Below the pieces are notes generated by a model. The model worked only from the letters and a program-made list of their open reading frames with translations. It was not told the DNA's origin and ran no database searches. A program made the position numbers and the translations under genes. Positions 1 through 7,343 of a DNA stretch of 64,000 bases are shown in pieces. The stretch is from Luteimonas saliphila. Its GTDB lineage: Bacteria; Pseudomonadota; Gammaproteobacteria; Xanthomonadales; Xanthomonadaceae. Position 1 is the first letter of the stretch, and each line of letters begins with the position of its first letter. Where the stretch lies: positions 1-64,000 of the forward strand of contig NZ_JAETWA010000030.1 of assembly GCF_016774335.1 (NCBI RefSeq). Direction: 5' to 3'.

Positions 1-452
1 TGGTGATCGTGGACGATGCCACGCACGAACCGGTGGCGATCGAGGTCGAGCGGGCGATCTGTGGAAACGGCGTCAGCCGTGTACTGGATCGGCTTACGCT
101 CAGCCGGGGTCTTCCGAAGGTGATCCGGACCGATAACGGCAAGGAATTCTGCGGCAAGGCGATGGTCGCCTGGGCGCACGAGCGCGGGATCCAGCTCCGC
201 TTGATCGAGCCGGGCAAGCCGAACCAGAACGCCTATGTCGAATCGTTCAACGGCCGGCTGCGCGACGAATGCCTCAACGAGCACCTGTTCACCAGCCTGC
301 TCCACGCACGCACGGTGATCGAAACCTGGCGCCGCGAGTACTGCGAAGAACGACCCAAGAAAGCACTTGGTGGCCTGACGCCAGCCGCCTATGCCAAGCA
401 GCTAGCTGAATCCGCTACAGTGAACCCGGACTCCAGATCAGACCGCTACTGA
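1..452 (+). CDS. IS3-family transposase OrfB, C-terminal part (5' end outside window)
   Basis: C-terminal half of an IS3-type DDE transposase/integrase (rve fold) that catalyses strand transfer of the insertion sequence. The first complete codon in the window is at 3; the reading frame is already open at the window edge, so the true start and the first catalytic Asp lie outside. Visible landmarks are VDDATHEP near the start, RTDNGKEF carrying the second catalytic Asp, and [12 protein letters not shown] carrying the catalytic Glu. The tail [16 protein letters not shown] is usual for the IS407/IS3 groups. The stop is just inside the element's right end. It is convergent with, and overlaps, the tail of the cassette gene on the other strand. 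Confidence 0.93.
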   Translation, partial: VIVDDATHEPVAIEVERAICGNGVSRVLDRLTLSRGLPKVIRTDNGKEFCGKAMVAWAHERGIQLRLIEPGKPNQNAYVESFNGRLRDECLNEHLFTSLLHARTVIETWRREYCEERPKKALGGLTPAAYAKQLAESATVNPDSRSDRY

Positions 453-475
453 AAGCGGGGGGACGTCGAGTCCAC
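1..475 (+). mobile_element. Right end of an IS3-family insertion sequence (partial)
   Basis: The element is recognised from its transposase; only the right end is present. After the transposase stop come about 20 bases including AAAGCGGGGGGACGTCGAG, which resembles a terminal repeat of this family, but the matching left end is outside the window, so the exact boundary (about 465-490) and any target duplication cannot be fixed. It lies at the 3' end of an integron cassette gene on the opposite strand. Confidence 0.65.
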
Positions 476-729
476 TGAGGCGACCAACCATTTGATAAAT
501 AGCTAACGAGGTTCTTTGACCCGTAGAAGTGGATCCTGCCATTTTTGGTAAAAGCCAAGGCAGATTGATCGACTTTGAGCCCGCTCGCGCGCGCCTTGGC
601 CGTCAATTGAGCAAGCAAGTCCGAGTTCCCAGAATCTGTGCCGCTAGTGGAGCGCGCATCAAACACCGCAAAGTTGACCCATCCACCCGATACAGCGCGT
701 TCTCTCAAATGCGCGAGGTTGATCTTCAT
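415..729 (-). CDS. Integron cassette protein of unknown function, 3' end probably altered by the IS
   Basis: Small protein of 104 residues starting [12 protein letters not shown]; a purine-rich GGGGG precedes the ATG at 729. Function is not recognised. The reading frame runs into the IS end: roughly the last 20 residues (after LVSYLSNG) are encoded by IS terminal sequence, so the native C-terminus and its own attC appear lost. It lies directly downstream of an attC on the same strand, as expected for a promoterless cassette gene read from the attI side. Base composition is clearly lower in GC than the chromosome around it, a sign of transfer. An open frame extends 14 codons upstream, but the ATG at 729 has the better ribosome site. 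Confidence 0.6.
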   Translation of the reverse strand: MKINLAHLRERAVSGGWVNFAVFDARSTSGTDSGNSDLLAQLTAKARASGLKVDQSALAFTKNGRIHFYGSKNLVSYLSNGWSPQWTRRPPAFSSGLIWSPGSL

Positions 730-804
730 GTGTGCCCCCTTTCCTGATTGGTAGAAGTAGGCTAAGACCAAATATTCTCACCGTATGAGACTCAATCCGT
801 AGCC

Positions 805-864
805 GCCTAACGCTTGAGTTAAGCCGTGCCGCGAAGCGGCACCGGCCTGAACGAATTGTTAGGC
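805..864 (-). other. attC recombination site of an integron cassette
   Basis: A 60-bp imperfect palindrome bounded by the 7-bp cores GCCTAAC and GTTAGGC. Inside, GGCCGGTGCCGC pairs with GCGGCACGGCTT around a short TTC apex, leaving an unpaired base on one side as integron attC sites do. The TAA stop of the upstream cassette gene is inside the GCCTAAC core, the classic position. The family hallmark (conserved outer cores, conserved folding rather than sequence) is met. Confidence 0.9.
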
Positions 865-1335
865 AAATGCCTCGGATGTCCCATCGTTGTATATCGCATT
901 TGAAGCGACGAAGTTGCACTTCATGTTCGAAAGATCTGTTGCAAGCATCCATTGATGCTCTGGGATGAACTGATTGAAGGTGAATCCAATTCCTGGGTTG
1001 GGAAGAGGCCTCCCGGGAGTCATGGGGTCGTTGATTGTGACTTGGAGGCGGAATTTAACGTCTCCAAACAAATCGCAAAATTCGATAGATCCCTTTACCG
1101 CTCGTGTCGGCTTCGAGTTTTGCGATAGCGTGTAGAGGCAATCAAACCAGATATGCTCCTCGTAATCACCACGATCAAATCTCTTTTTGGAGATAGATAA
1201 CGCCACTAGCGAGTCTTTGGGTGTATCCGTAGAAGTTGGAATCATGCTGTTTGCAAATTGCTGTGCGCCGCTATTCGCCTCTAGCAAGGCGAGTCGGCGT
1301 TCAACTTCAGTGACCCGCTCTTCTAAAGTGCTCAT
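859..1335 (-). CDS. Integron cassette protein of unknown function
   Basis: 158 residues. The first about 22 residues (MSTLEERVTEVERRLALLE) form an amphipathic heptad pattern, probably a short coiled coil used for oligomerisation; the rest looks beta-rich, without a family I recognise. No signal peptide or membrane segment. Start ATG at 1335 has GAGGGGG about 6 bases upstream, and the stop codon is part of the following attC, so the gene and attC form one cassette. AT-rich relative to the chromosome. First gene after the GTTAGGC core at 1352-1358, hence the cassette nearest the presumed attI side. Function cannot be inferred from the sequence. Confidence 0.75.
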   Translation of the reverse strand: MSTLEERVTEVERRLALLEANSGAQQFANSMIPTSTDTPKDSLVALSISKKRFDRGDYEEHIWFDCLYTLSQNSKPTRAVKGSIEFCDLFGDVKFRLQVTINDPMTPGRPLPNPGIGFTFNQFIPEHQWMLATDLSNMKCNFVASNAIYNDGTSEAFA

Positions 1336-1650
1336 CGCAACCCCCTCATTTGCCTAACACCAAGTAGACCCCACATCCGGGGTTTTTCTGGCCAGATTGT
1401 CGCGCAAAGCGGGGGCAATACGAAATAGCGCCTAGGTACCGCCGTTATGCAGGGCACGCCAGCAGGTCTCCCCGCATCCCCCACCACCGCCGCCCATTCT
1501 CTGGGGAGACTCATCTCGCACCCGCCGCCGGCCCTGCCGGCGCGCAGATCGTTCACGCCACAGGGAAGCGGCGGGGCGGTGCCGTTGGGCTTGCAGGCAC
1601 GCAGGGCGTGCCGGCCCCGGCATCCCACATGGAATGCAAAGGAGAATGCA
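1336..1650. other. Gene-free stretch with an isolated integron core site; no integrase
   Basis: The core GTTAGGC (minus strand, 1352-1358) marks the insertion edge of the first cassette; its surroundings do not fold like an attC, so it may be a decayed attI or half of a truncated attC. CCCCGGATGTGGGG lies just beyond it. A tyrosine-recombinase intI gene would be expected on the plus strand to the right, but the sequence up to 1650 shows none of its motifs. The rest holds only the ribosome site AAGGAG (1638-1643) of the next gene. Confidence 0.5.
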
Positions 1651-2148
1651 GTGAGCCAGGATCTGATCGACCTCACCCTGTCCGAGGCCCAGTTGTCGGC
1701 GGTGGACAATGCCCTGTTCGAGCTGGAAACCCAGCTGTCGGGCCTGATCGCGATGAGCGTGCAGCAGCGGCGCAAGCTGATGCGGATGGGCGACAAGTCC
1801 GAATCGTTCTGCCGGCAAACGCTGAGCGCGCTGGCGCAGAACCCGCAGGTGGTGCCGCCGAGCCTGCAACTGGCCGCCGCGCAGGCGGACCTCGCCACCC
1901 TCGATGCGTTGCGCCCGCGCCTGCAGCGGCTGCAGCGCCTGGCCGAACGCGCGGTGGACAGCGAGACCGCGCTGGGCAGCGACATCATGCGCTGCGCGCT
2001 GGATGGCTATGCGCTGCTGAAGGTGGCCGGCCGCAACCAGGGGATGGAGGGCGTCGGGGCCTCGCCCACCATGGCGACGCGCCGATGCGCCTTTCAGCGG
2101 CGGGCGGACCGTGCGCGTTTTCCGTCGTTGCGTTGCGCAGTCGCGTGA
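1651..2148 (+). CDS. Conserved hypothetical protein, cytoplasmic, helical
   Basis: 165 residues beginning with GTG (MSQDLIDLTLSEAQL) placed 7 bases after AAGGAG. The protein is predicted to be mostly helical and soluble; family not recognised beyond resembling an uncharacterised xanthomonad protein type. The segment GSDIMRCALDGYALLKVAGRN ends the convincing coding part; the last about 35 residues (after GRNQGMEG) are Arg/Ala-rich and overlap the 3' end of the convergent transpeptidase gene by 55 bases, so the C-terminus may have been altered. A decayed second copy of the same gene lies at 7069-7269. Confidence 0.6.
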   Translation: MSQDLIDLTLSEAQLSAVDNALFELETQLSGLIAMSVQQRRKLMRMGDKSESFCRQTLSALAQNPQVVPPSLQLAAAQADLATLDALRPRLQRLQRLAERAVDSETALGSDIMRCALDGYALLKVAGRNQGMEGVGASPTMATRRCAFQRRADRARFPSLRCAVA

Positions 2149-2903
2149 CCTTGCGCGAACTCGGGGAAGGTCTCCGCGATCGGCGCCTCATCCGGCAGGA
2201 TGTAGAACACCCCGCCCCGCTCGAACGTCGGTCGGACGACCCGCTCGTAGAACTCGGGCGAGACGTTGATGCAGCCGTGGGTGACGCGGTTGTCGTCTGG
2301 CGAAGGCGAGGCGAGGCGTTCGGCGCGCTTCTCGGCCGGGACGCCACTTGCGGTCGGGTGGATGGAGACCGCGGAATCGTAGTCCACCCACAGCACGCGC
2401 CCGGCGTCGATCGACGGGCCGTAACCGCCCACGAAGCGACCCGCGGGCGTGGTGCGATCCCGGCCCGGAATCTCGCGAAGCGCGAGGCCGGCGATGCCGG
2501 GCGCGGTCTGATCGCCGATCGCCGAACCGAACAGCCCGGGTGCCGCGCCACGAAGCCGGCCGTTGCCGCCGAACACCAGGATCTGTGCGGCGGCCTTGTC
2601 GATGACCGCGAACGGATAGCCCTGGTTGTCCCTGGCGGCGACCACCCAGCCCGCCAGCTCGATCACCGTGTCGGAGACCTCCTGGCCTCGCGGAAGCTGG
2701 TCGGCGGAGGCGGCCGGTTGCGCGACCGCGTCCTTGGCGCTGGCCACGCCGAGGCTCGCGAACGCCAGCGCCAGCGCCAGCGCGCCACAGACGGCGCGGA
2801 TCGCAGGGTGTGTGCAGGTACGGATGGGAAGGTTCCTTGGAACGAAGACTGATGAAGCGAAGACCGGTTGCGGACCCGGGATCCCGGTGGCCAGCAAGGC
2901 CAC
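2094..2903 (-). CDS. L,D-transpeptidase-like YkuD-domain protein, exported
   Basis: Up to 269 residues. YkuD enzymes cross-link peptidoglycan or attach proteins to it using a catalytic Cys. Here a hydrophobic segment (about residues 36-55) acts as signal or anchor, followed by a variable region and the YkuD core with an IHP histidine (about 182) and THGCINV (208-214), Cys211 being the likely nucleophile. The Arg that usually follows Cys-X in this motif is replaced by Asn, as in some proteobacterial relatives. The start is uncertain: the only in-frame candidates before the signal segment are GTG at 2903 and TTG at 2897, both inside a hairpin. Same strand and just downstream of the Lpp-type lipoprotein gene, suggesting a shared envelope role. 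Confidence 0.75.
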   Translation of the reverse strand: MALLATGIPGPQPVFASSVFVPRNLPIRTCTHPAIRAVCGALALALAFASLGVASAKDAVAQPAASADQLPRGQEVSDTVIELAGWVVAARDNQGYPFAVIDKAAAQILVFGGNGRLRGAAPGLFGSAIGDQTAPGIAGLALREIPGRDRTTPAGRFVGGYGPSIDAGRVLWVDYDSAVSIHPTASGVPAEKRAERLASPSPDDNRVTHGCINVSPEFYERVVRPTFERGGVFYILPDEAPIAETFPEFAQGHATAQRNDGKRARSARR

Positions 2904-2907
2904 CGGG
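2883..2907 (-). repeat. Perfect hairpin between the lipoprotein and transpeptidase genes
   Basis: Ten-base arms CCCGGTGGCC and GGCCACCGGG around a five-base loop. No T-run follows on either strand, so it is not a typical intrinsic terminator; it may stabilise the 3' end of the abundant lipoprotein mRNA or reduce translation of the transpeptidase whose candidate start lies in it. Confidence 0.55.
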
Positions 2908-2948
2908 TCCCGGTTTCAGGTCCTCGGTCGCGAACCGTGCAAGCGCGA

Positions 2949-3218
2949 TCAGCCGCGCGGTACGCGGCGCGGGGCCGTTTCGAGCTGCTGGACGCGGCTT
3001 TCCATCTGGTCCAGGCGCTGGTTGGCCTGCTGTGCGGACTGATTGGCTGATTCTGCGCTCTGGGCCGCACTCTGCACCCGCGTGTCGAGTGTATCGAGGC
3101 GTGAGTTGATGCCCGCGAACTCGTCATCGTAGGTGGCACAGGCGGAAAGACCCACGGTGGCGACGATCGCCACGCCGAGCGTACGCACGATCGCCACATG
3201 TTGTCTGGTCAGAAACAT
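2949..3218 (-). CDS. Lpp/OprI-like small outer-membrane lipoprotein
   Basis: 89 residues. A basic N-terminus and hydrophobic stretch end in the lipobox LSAC with the lipidated Cys at about residue 27. The mature part is a heptad, Ala/Gln-rich helix (SRLDTLDTRVQSAAQSAES and QANQRLDQMESRVQQLE) like the trimeric coiled coil of murein lipoprotein. Family proteins anchor the outer membrane to peptidoglycan through a C-terminal Lys; this one ends RRVPRG with no terminal Lys, so covalent attachment is not obvious. AGGAGG lies 7 bases before the ATG. The L,D-transpeptidase gene follows on the same strand, the enzyme class that attaches Lpp in enterobacteria. Confidence 0.85.
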   Translation of the reverse strand: MFLTRQHVAIVRTLGVAIVATVGLSACATYDDEFAGINSRLDTLDTRVQSAAQSAESANQSAQQANQRLDQMESRVQQLETAPRRVPRG

Positions 3219-3466
3219 TCCAATCCTCCTTCGTCTGGGGAACTGGAATATAGCCGCGTTTTCGTCGGCGCCCCGAGCCGGCTTCAGCTGGGGTTGGAGT
3301 ACGTGGATGGATCGTTAAATCGTGGCAGCCGATGGGACGTTCATTCCGGATCACTGGGTCTGCACTGCAACCCGCAGCACATGGTTGACCATCGCAACTA
3401 TATCCGCCCTCCCCGATCCGCACACAGGACGGCGAAGCTCACCGGCCGTGGCGAGGAGCGCCGCCG

Positions 3467-3586
3467 CTATCGCAGAAATTCCTGCGGCAGCAGTACGAAC
3501 GCGATGAGGATCAGCGCCAGGCACAGCCAGCGCCATGCGCCCATGCCCCGCCAGGCAGCCTTCCATGCGTCGCGCGGCGTGGTCAT
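3467..3586 (-). CDS. 39-residue single-span membrane protein in the iron operon
   Basis: Begins MTTPRDAWKAAWRGMGAWRW and continues with a hydrophobic segment rich in Leu/Ile/Ala (about residues 20-34) before ending QEFLR. Its ATG overlaps the stop codon of the PepSY gene (ATGA), so it is very likely translated by coupling. Positively charged N-terminus suggests N-in, C-out topology. It is the last gene of the Fur-box operon; a role with the PepSY protein in siderophore-iron handling is inference from position only. It is too short for most gene finders. No family recognised. Confidence 0.7.
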   Translation of the reverse strand: MTTPRDAWKAAWRGMGAWRWLCLALILIAFVLLPQEFLR

Positions 3587-4734
3587 GCGACGGCTCTCGA
3601 CTTTGCGGACCGTCGTGCCGCGGCGCGAAGTACGTCCGCCACGCGCAGGCCATAGAGGTACGCGCCGGTCAGGCTGAGCGCGGTCAGCAGCAGCCCGAAC
3701 ACGAACCAGATCACTTGCGTGACGAGGCCACCAAACGTGCCGAAGTGCAGCGGATCGGCCATTTCCGAAATGCGGTGGTGTACGTCGAGTTCGCCGGCGA
3801 TGCGGCGGCCGATGAGGGTGCTGCCGGTCGGGTCGAAGCCGAGCGCATTGGCGCGGTCACGCACCAGCCATGCCTCGGCCTGGCCTTCGATCACCAGGCC
3901 GCGGTCGGAGAGCGCCAGCCGGCGCACCTGCAGGCCCGGCCACTCGTCGTGCGCCTGCGCGATGGCGCGGTCGATCGCGGTGGGTGTGATGGGCTGCGTC
4001 ACTGTCGCTCCCGGGTCCGTCAGTTCCTTCGGCAGCACGTCCGGTTGTCCGCCGGCGCCGCCGCCGAGCGATTCGACCAGGTACCAGCCGCCGGTGGCGG
4101 CGATCAGCGCGATGAACCACAGGCTCCACACGCCGGCCAGCCGGTGCACGTCGCCCCAGAAGCGGCGCTGACGTTCCGGGCGGGGCAACGAGAAGAAACC
4201 GCGCCACCATTTCCTGTAGATCACCAGACTGGTCACCAGCGTCACCAGCAACGCGACGGACAGCGCGGACACGATCGGCACGCCGAACTTCACCGGCATC
4301 ATCAGGTGGCGATGGGTGTTGCGCAGGAAGCGCTGGGCGTTGAACCAGTGTGTGTCCCCGGTCACCGTGCCGCGATAGGGATCGACCCAGACGAAGCGCA
4401 ACCGGCCATCGTCGGTCTCCATGCTGGCCATCGCCGCCGAACGCGGACCCTTGGGCGCGGACAGGCCATTGAGCGTCCAGGCGGGGTAGGCGCGCTGCAC
4501 CGCACCGACCATCGTGCCCAAGCTGGCGTGCTGCGGCCCGGGCGAGACGCGCATCTGCGGATGCAACGCCCAGTCGATCTCGTGCGAGAACACCGCCAGG
4601 GTCCCGGTGAGGCAGACGAAGGCCATCAGCACGCACAGCTTCAGGCCGACCCAGCTGTGCAGGTCGAACCACACGCGCCGCCTGCCCTTCCCGGGCACGG
4701 CGGCGGCGTCTGCGGATGACAGGGCCGGTGGCAT
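3583..4734 (-). CDS. PepSY-associated transmembrane (PiuB-like) protein
   Basis: 383 residues with four clear membrane helices: about residues 28-50 after a basic start (FDLHSWVGLKLCVLM), 155-175, 200-222 and 335-362. The HSWVGLKL, HRHLMMP and DVHRLAGVWS motifs carry the conserved histidines of this family, which is associated with reduction or release of iron from siderophores at the inner membrane. Large periplasmic PepSY-like loops lie between helices 1 and 2 and between 3 and 4. Located 24 bases downstream of the TonB receptor on the same strand, the usual arrangement, and followed with ATGA overlap by a small membrane protein. Expected to be Fur-regulated with the receptor. Confidence 0.88.
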   Translation of the reverse strand: MPPALSSADAAAVPGKGRRRVWFDLHSWVGLKLCVLMAFVCLTGTLAVFSHEIDWALHPQMRVSPGPQHASLGTMVGAVQRAYPAWTLNGLSAPKGPRSAAMASMETDDGRLRFVWVDPYRGTVTGDTHWFNAQRFLRNTHRHLMMPVKFGVPIVSALSVALLVTLVTSLVIYRKWWRGFFSLPRPERQRRFWGDVHRLAGVWSLWFIALIAATGGWYLVESLGGGAGGQPDVLPKELTDPGATVTQPITPTAIDRAIAQAHDEWPGLQVRRLALSDRGLVIEGQAEAWLVRDRANALGFDPTGSTLIGRRIAGELDVHHRISEMADPLHFGTFGGLVTQVIWFVFGLLLTALSLTGAYLYGLRVADVLRAAARRSAKSRAVA

Positions 4735-4758
4735 TCGCTGGCTCGTTGGGCCCGTGGG

Positions 4759-6945
4759 TCAGAAGCGGTAGCGCGCCTGCAGGTACAGCCGCCGCGGCTC
4801 GCCGGGGAAATGGCCGGTGCGTTCGATGAAGCCGCTGGCCGCGTAGACCTTGTCGAACAGGTTCTTGACGTTGGCCTGGAAGGTCCAGTCGCGCCACTGC
4901 GTCTGCCAGCTGGCATCGAAGATGGTGTAGGCCTTGACCGCCTGGCCCTCGAGCGAGACGCGGTCGCCGACATGGTCGACACCGAGGGCGATCGACGAGG
5001 CGATGGCCGGCAGGTCGTAGCGGGTCCAGAGGCCGAGCTTGTGCCGCGGCGCGTTGGCGAAGCGGTCGCTGTCGCCGGTGGTGTTGCCGGCGGCGGCCGG
5101 GTCGCCCTCGAGCACGCGCGCGTCGTTGTAGCCGTAGGCCAGGTTGAGCACCCAGCGCTCGGTGAGATCGGCCAGCAGGTCGAGCTCGAAGCCGTCGCTG
5201 CGCACCAGGCCGAGCGCGGCCAGGTCGTCGACGCCGTCGTTGCCTGCGTCCTCGCCGGTGCCCTGTACCACGTTGCTGCGCTCGATCCGGTACACCGCGG
5301 CGTTGAGCGTGATGCGCCCGCCGGCGAGGCTCGACTTGGCGCCCAGTTCCCACTGGCGGCTGCGCTCGGGATCGAACGGCCCGCCGGCCAGCGGGTTCTG
5401 GCTCCCGGCCGACTGCGGCGAGAAGCCGGTCGCCATGCTGGCGTAGAGGTTGACCGCGTCGGTCGCCTCGAACGTGGTGCCCATGCGCCACGTCAGGTCG
5501 TTGCCGTCGATGGCGGTCCCGGCGACGCGATCCTTGTCTTCGAAACGGTCCCAGCGCAGGCCGGCGAGCAGATGCCAGCGGCCCAGGTCCATCTGGTCCT
5601 GCAGGTAGAGGCCATCCTGGCGGCTGCGGGTGCGGGTGGCGGGTCGGAACGGCAGCGTGTCGAGTCCGTAATCGGCGCCGCCGCTGAGCCCGTACACCGG
5701 GTCGAACAGGTCCAGCCCCGGCACCGGGCCGCCGCGCTCCACGCCCCCGGCGGTGCGGCCGATGAAGTAGGCGTCGAGTTGCGACATCTCGCCGCCGAAC
5801 AGCAGGGTGTGGGCGATGCTGCCGGTGGTGATGTCGAGGGCGGCGTGGCCTGCGGTCGCCAGTCCTTCCACGTCGCGTGCCTGGTCGCGGAACTCGCGCC
5901 ACACCGTGCGCCCGTCGGCGGCGATGCCGCGCGACTCGTGGTACTGCTGGCGCTCGGCGTTCTCGAACCAGCGCACGGCGAGGCTGACATCCAGGGCATC
6001 GGTCGGTGCCGCGGTGTAGCGGGCCAGGCCGATGCGGGCGTCGAGTTCGAGGTAGTCGGTGGGCTCGTTGGTGTTCCACTCGCGGTCGGTCAGGAACACG
6101 CCGTCGTCGCTGGCCGGCACGCCGCGCAGCCGGTTGGCGTCGAGGTCCTGCTGCAGGTCGGTGTACTGCAGCAGCAGTTCACCAGTGTCGCCGACATCGA
6201 AGGCGAAACCGACGTCGCCGATCAGGCTGTCCTGCGAGGTGTTGTTGCGGAAACCCTGCTCGTGGTCGACGTGCACGCCGACGCGATAGCGCACCCGCCC
6301 CGCTGCATCCAGCGGACCGGAGGCCTCGAGCGAGGCTGCGCCGTAATCGAAATTGCCGGCCTCCAGGCGCAGCTGGCGCTCGGGCAGCGCGGTCGGTTTC
6401 CTGGTGGCGTAGTTGATGACGCCGCCAGGATCGCCGGAGCCGTACGCCGCACCGGCCGGCCCCTTGAGCACCTCGACGCGCTCGATGTTGAACAGCTGCG
6501 GCACCGAGAAGCCCGCGTAGGGGTCGCCGCGCAGGCCGTCGTACAGCACGTTCTCCTGACGGAAGCCGCGCAGGACCACGCCGGCGTAGCTGAAGAAGCT
6601 GATGCCGCTGATGTTGCGGTAGAGGTCGGTCACCTGGTGCGCGCCCTGGTCGTCGATCAGGTCGCGGTTGATCACCTGCACCGACTGCGGCACCAGTTCC
6701 AGCGGGGTATCGGTACGGGTCGCCAGGCTGCTGTCCTCGACCCTATACAACCGTTGCGCCCGTCCCACGACGCGCACGGCATCCAGGTCGGTGGCATCCG
6801 AGTCCTCGGAGGGAGCCTCCGTGCTCGACGCGGCGCCAGGCGCGTCCCGTTGCTGGGCAGCCACGCCGAACGGCGCTAACACCAGTGCCGCAACGATGGA
6901 AAGGGTGAGGTGCGAACGACGGGTCATCACTGCGCCAGTAACCAT
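4759..6945 (-). CDS. TonB-dependent siderophore receptor
   Basis: 728 residues. A signal peptide (about residues 7-30, cut after GVAA) precedes a TonB-box-like DLDAVRVVG, the plug domain (LVPQSVQVINRDLIDDQGAH, then VLKGPAGAAYGSGDPGG) and a 22-strand beta barrel ending in the aromatic LQARYRF needed for outer-membrane assembly. Members take up ferric siderophores using TonB energy; the substrate cannot be read from sequence, but similarity in style is to FhuA/FpvA-type receptors. A Fur-box-like sequence is 12 bases upstream of this ATG. An internal ATG at 6927 (MTRRSHLTLS) is an equally plausible start and gives a more typical signal peptide and a longer leader. Confidence 0.93.
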   Translation of the reverse strand: MVTGAVMTRRSHLTLSIVAALVLAPFGVAAQQRDAPGAASSTEAPSEDSDATDLDAVRVVGRAQRLYRVEDSSLATRTDTPLELVPQSVQVINRDLIDDQGAHQVTDLYRNISGISFFSYAGVVLRGFRQENVLYDGLRGDPYAGFSVPQLFNIERVEVLKGPAGAAYGSGDPGGVINYATRKPTALPERQLRLEAGNFDYGAASLEASGPLDAAGRVRYRVGVHVDHEQGFRNNTSQDSLIGDVGFAFDVGDTGELLLQYTDLQQDLDANRLRGVPASDDGVFLTDREWNTNEPTDYLELDARIGLARYTAAPTDALDVSLAVRWFENAERQQYHESRGIAADGRTVWREFRDQARDVEGLATAGHAALDITTGSIAHTLLFGGEMSQLDAYFIGRTAGGVERGGPVPGLDLFDPVYGLSGGADYGLDTLPFRPATRTRSRQDGLYLQDQMDLGRWHLLAGLRWDRFEDKDRVAGTAIDGNDLTWRMGTTFEATDAVNLYASMATGFSPQSAGSQNPLAGGPFDPERSRQWELGAKSSLAGGRITLNAAVYRIERSNVVQGTGEDAGNDGVDDLAALGLVRSDGFELDLLADLTERWVLNLAYGYNDARVLEGDPAAAGNTTGDSDRFANAPRHKLGLWTRYDLPAIASSIALGVDHVGDRVSLEGQAVKAYTIFDASWQTQWRDWTFQANVKNLFDKVYAASGFIERTGHFPGEPRRLYLQARYRF

Positions 6946-6957
6946 GGGAGCTGCGAA

Positions 6958-6977
6958 TGTTAATGATAATGATTCCT
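6958..6977 (-). promoter_or_regulatory. Fur-box-like operator upstream of the TonB receptor
   Basis: The sequence GTTAATGATAATGATTCC contains a perfect GATAAT hexamer flanked by GTTAAT and GATTCC, matching the tandem-hexamer Fur consensus. It sits 12-31 bases before the two candidate receptor starts, so Fe-Fur would block both promoter and initiation region. Supports iron-repressed expression of receptor, PepSY protein and small membrane protein as one operon. Confidence 0.8.
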
Positions 6978-7068
6978 AGCCGCAAGATGAATGTGGCCTT
7001 CGGGTGGCACGGAGTGGCGGCATTGATTGGGAGGGAATCAACTACCCGGGCTGATGTCGCCTACCGGG

Positions 7069-7269
7069 TCAGGCATCTCTCGCATCGCGACGAACCTTCG
7101 GCAGCGGCACAAGCGGATGCCGATGGGCTGCTTGAGCGCAGCGTCCTGTCGGGGTGCTGGCGTGGCAGGTGACTGGGCACGGGTCGCATCGCTGGGCCGC
7201 GCCGGGCAGCGGCATCGTGCGCTACGGGCTGGATGGCCATGACGTGCGGCAGGTGGTGAGGCGCAATAC
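7069..7269 (+). pseudogene. Decayed copy of the hypothetical gene at 1651-2148
   Basis: Two separate frames match that protein in order. The first reads SGISRIATNLRQRHKRMPMG against SGLIAMSVQQRRKLMRMG; after a deletion and frame change the second reads APGSGIVRYGLDGHDVRQVV against ALGSDIMRCALDGYALLKVA. There is no start codon and no single open frame. It lies in the otherwise gene-free 6985-7343 interval between the TonB receptor and rarA; I see nothing else in that interval besides the Fur box region at its left edge. Confidence 0.65.
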
Positions 7270-7343
7270 GCCCGGATGCGGGCCCCACCCCAGCGCCCTC
7301 ACGCAAGCGGGGAGCAGGAATGGCCTGGCGGCACGGCGACGGA

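Noticed and set aside
1447-1650. Possible N-terminal extension of the hypothetical gene starting at 1447, or a decayed integrase
   Set aside because: The translation is low-complexity Pro/Ala/Arg with no recombinase motif, and the GTG at 1651 has the proper ribosome site.
1985-2551. Minus-strand open frames overlapping the L,D-transpeptidase in other frames
   Set aside because: Arg/Ser-rich shadow translations; the YkuD motif is in the frame 2094-2903.
3219-3466. Short frames on both strands between the lipoprotein and the small membrane protein genes
   Set aside because: No ribosome site, no recognisable protein; they overlap each other in several frames.
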